NCBI RefSeq assembly: GCF_042676065.1
Contig: NZ_JBHTJO010000001.1
Location: 1,984,001 to 2,048,000 of the forward strand
Source: Methyloligella solikamskensis
GTDB lineage: Bacteria; Pseudomonadota; Alphaproteobacteria; Rhizobiales; Methyloligellaceae
Direction: 5' to 3'
Length of the DNA stretch: 64,000 nucleotides
In this document: in pieces, positions 63,589 to 64,000 of the stretch
How positions within the stretch are numbered: the stretch's first letter is position 1
Layout: the number at the start of each line of letters is the position of its first letter
The notes under the pieces: generated by a model
Told to the model about the DNA's origin: nothing
The model's database searches: none
The model's input: the letters and a program-made list of their open reading frames with translations, nothing else
Position numbers and translations under genes: made by a program

Positions 63589-64000
63589 TTAATAGTAGCC
63601 GAGCAAACGCATGGCTTCTCCGTGGAATTCGTCGAACATTTCGAGATGGGGAGTTATCTCGGCAATGTTCTTGGAGTCTTCCGCAGCACGGAAGAGCGTC
63701 GGGGCCATCTGGTTGAGCTCCTCAAAAGGTTGAGAGAACTCGTTCTTCGGTTCGACGTTCAGAAACTCCGCAATACGTTCGCATTGCGAGTCGGTATCGG
63801 CGACCAGCTCCTCGTAGCGCAAGGTGAGCGTGTGCGGGCGGTCATGCCAGGCGGCGACGTGTTCCGACCACGATCCACCGAGCGCCTTACCGTCGATAAG
63901 CTCTTCCATGGTGAAGGATTTGCTGCCCCAGGCCTGCTGAAAGTGCCAATAGGAGACCAGGGTCGAACGCCCGTCTCTGACGATATAGAGCGCCGGAGAG
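63589..64000 (-). CDS. Sulfotransferase family protein, 5' end outside window
   Basis: The frame stays open to the right window edge, so only the C-terminal part (about 136 residues) is visible. Just inside the edge it reads ALYIVRDGRSTLVSYWHF, the 3'-phosphate-binding motif of PAPS-dependent sulfotransferases (YxVRDxRxxxxSxxxF). Downstream are TLRYEELVADTDSQCERIAEFL and the C-terminal GEAMRLLGYY. It would transfer sulfate from PAPS to a glycan or small molecule, with the acceptor unknown. The 5'-phosphosulfate loop lies outside. An internal ATG at 63907-63909 is not the true start. Confidence 0.85.
   Translation of the reverse strand, partial: SPALYIVRDGRSTLVSYWHFQQAWGSKSFTMEELIDGKALGGSWSEHVAAWHDRPHTLTLRYEELVADTDSQCERIAEFLNVEPKNEFSQPFEELNQMAPTLFRAAEDSKNIAEITPHLEMFDEFHGEAMRLLGYY

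Overview
The window looks like chromosomal DNA of an alphaproteobacterium, most probably a member of the Hyphomicrobiales (Rhizobiales). This is inferred from the high GC content, a phosphatidylcholine synthase of the choline-dependent Pcs type, the sdhE-mfd / recG arrangement, an IalB-family protein, HspQ, BON/OmpA-type envelope proteins and RirA-like TGA-N9-TCA boxes at iron-uptake promoters. No rRNA, CRISPR array, insertion sequence or integrase is visible. A 184-base run of N (18342-18525) shows that this is a draft scaffold.

Layout. 1-5.1 kb: the end of a family-5 uracil-DNA glycosylase, a dapA-smpB-peroxiredoxin-like operon on the minus strand, and a divergent Slt-type lytic transglycosylase. 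5.3-15.8 kb: small envelope and housekeeping genes (alpha/beta hydrolase, a membrane-anchored histone-H1-like protein, a BON protein, a 48-residue DUF3096 protein, a TerC protein, a GT51-like protein, a YihY/BrkB protein, tRNA-Ser(UGA), an NAD(P)-binding protein, an OmpA-family protein, an AAA ATPase, YbaN-like and DUF4168 proteins). 15.8-25.3 kb: an iron-uptake island, with three tandem TonB-dependent siderophore receptors followed by a PepSY membrane protein and a small coupled membrane protein, all on the minus strand. Two receptors share a near-identical promoter (TTGACT, 17 bp, TAACAC) overlapped by a TGA-N9-TCA box, and a third such box lies before the PepSY gene.

25.3-36.5 kb: an orphan ParA with a small basic partner, a membrane-tethered winged-helix protein, a second TerC protein, pcs, an OprP-type porin preceded by a PHO box, an orphan modA, a UbiH-type hydroxylase, a lipid A acyltransferase, hspQ and an ialB-like gene. 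36.6-46.5 kb: a YejA-type peptide-binding protein translationally coupled to a catalytically degenerate AMP-binding protein, then sdhE-mfd divergent from recG. 46.5-58.3 kb: DUF502, a SPOR/TPR protein, glmU-glmS, a second SPOR protein, a leucine-type binding protein, a zinc metallopeptidase, a small acidic membrane protein, and a DUF3311 / sodium:solute symporter pair.

58.35-63.5 kb looks like a degraded prophage or genomic island ending at tRNA-Lys(UUU). It holds an HNH nuclease and a coupled ERF-annealase / YqaJ-exonuclease recombination pair, and a divergent unit of an unknown protein, a ParB-methyltransferase fusion and a DUF5681 protein. Integrase, terminase and structural genes are absent, and a frameshifted remnant abuts the tRNA. 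A sulfotransferase runs off the right edge. The most interesting points are the conserved iron-box promoters with a shared 5'-leader element, the YejA / pseudo-ligase pair, the orphan ParA pair, and the phage-type recombination locus with its candidate operator.
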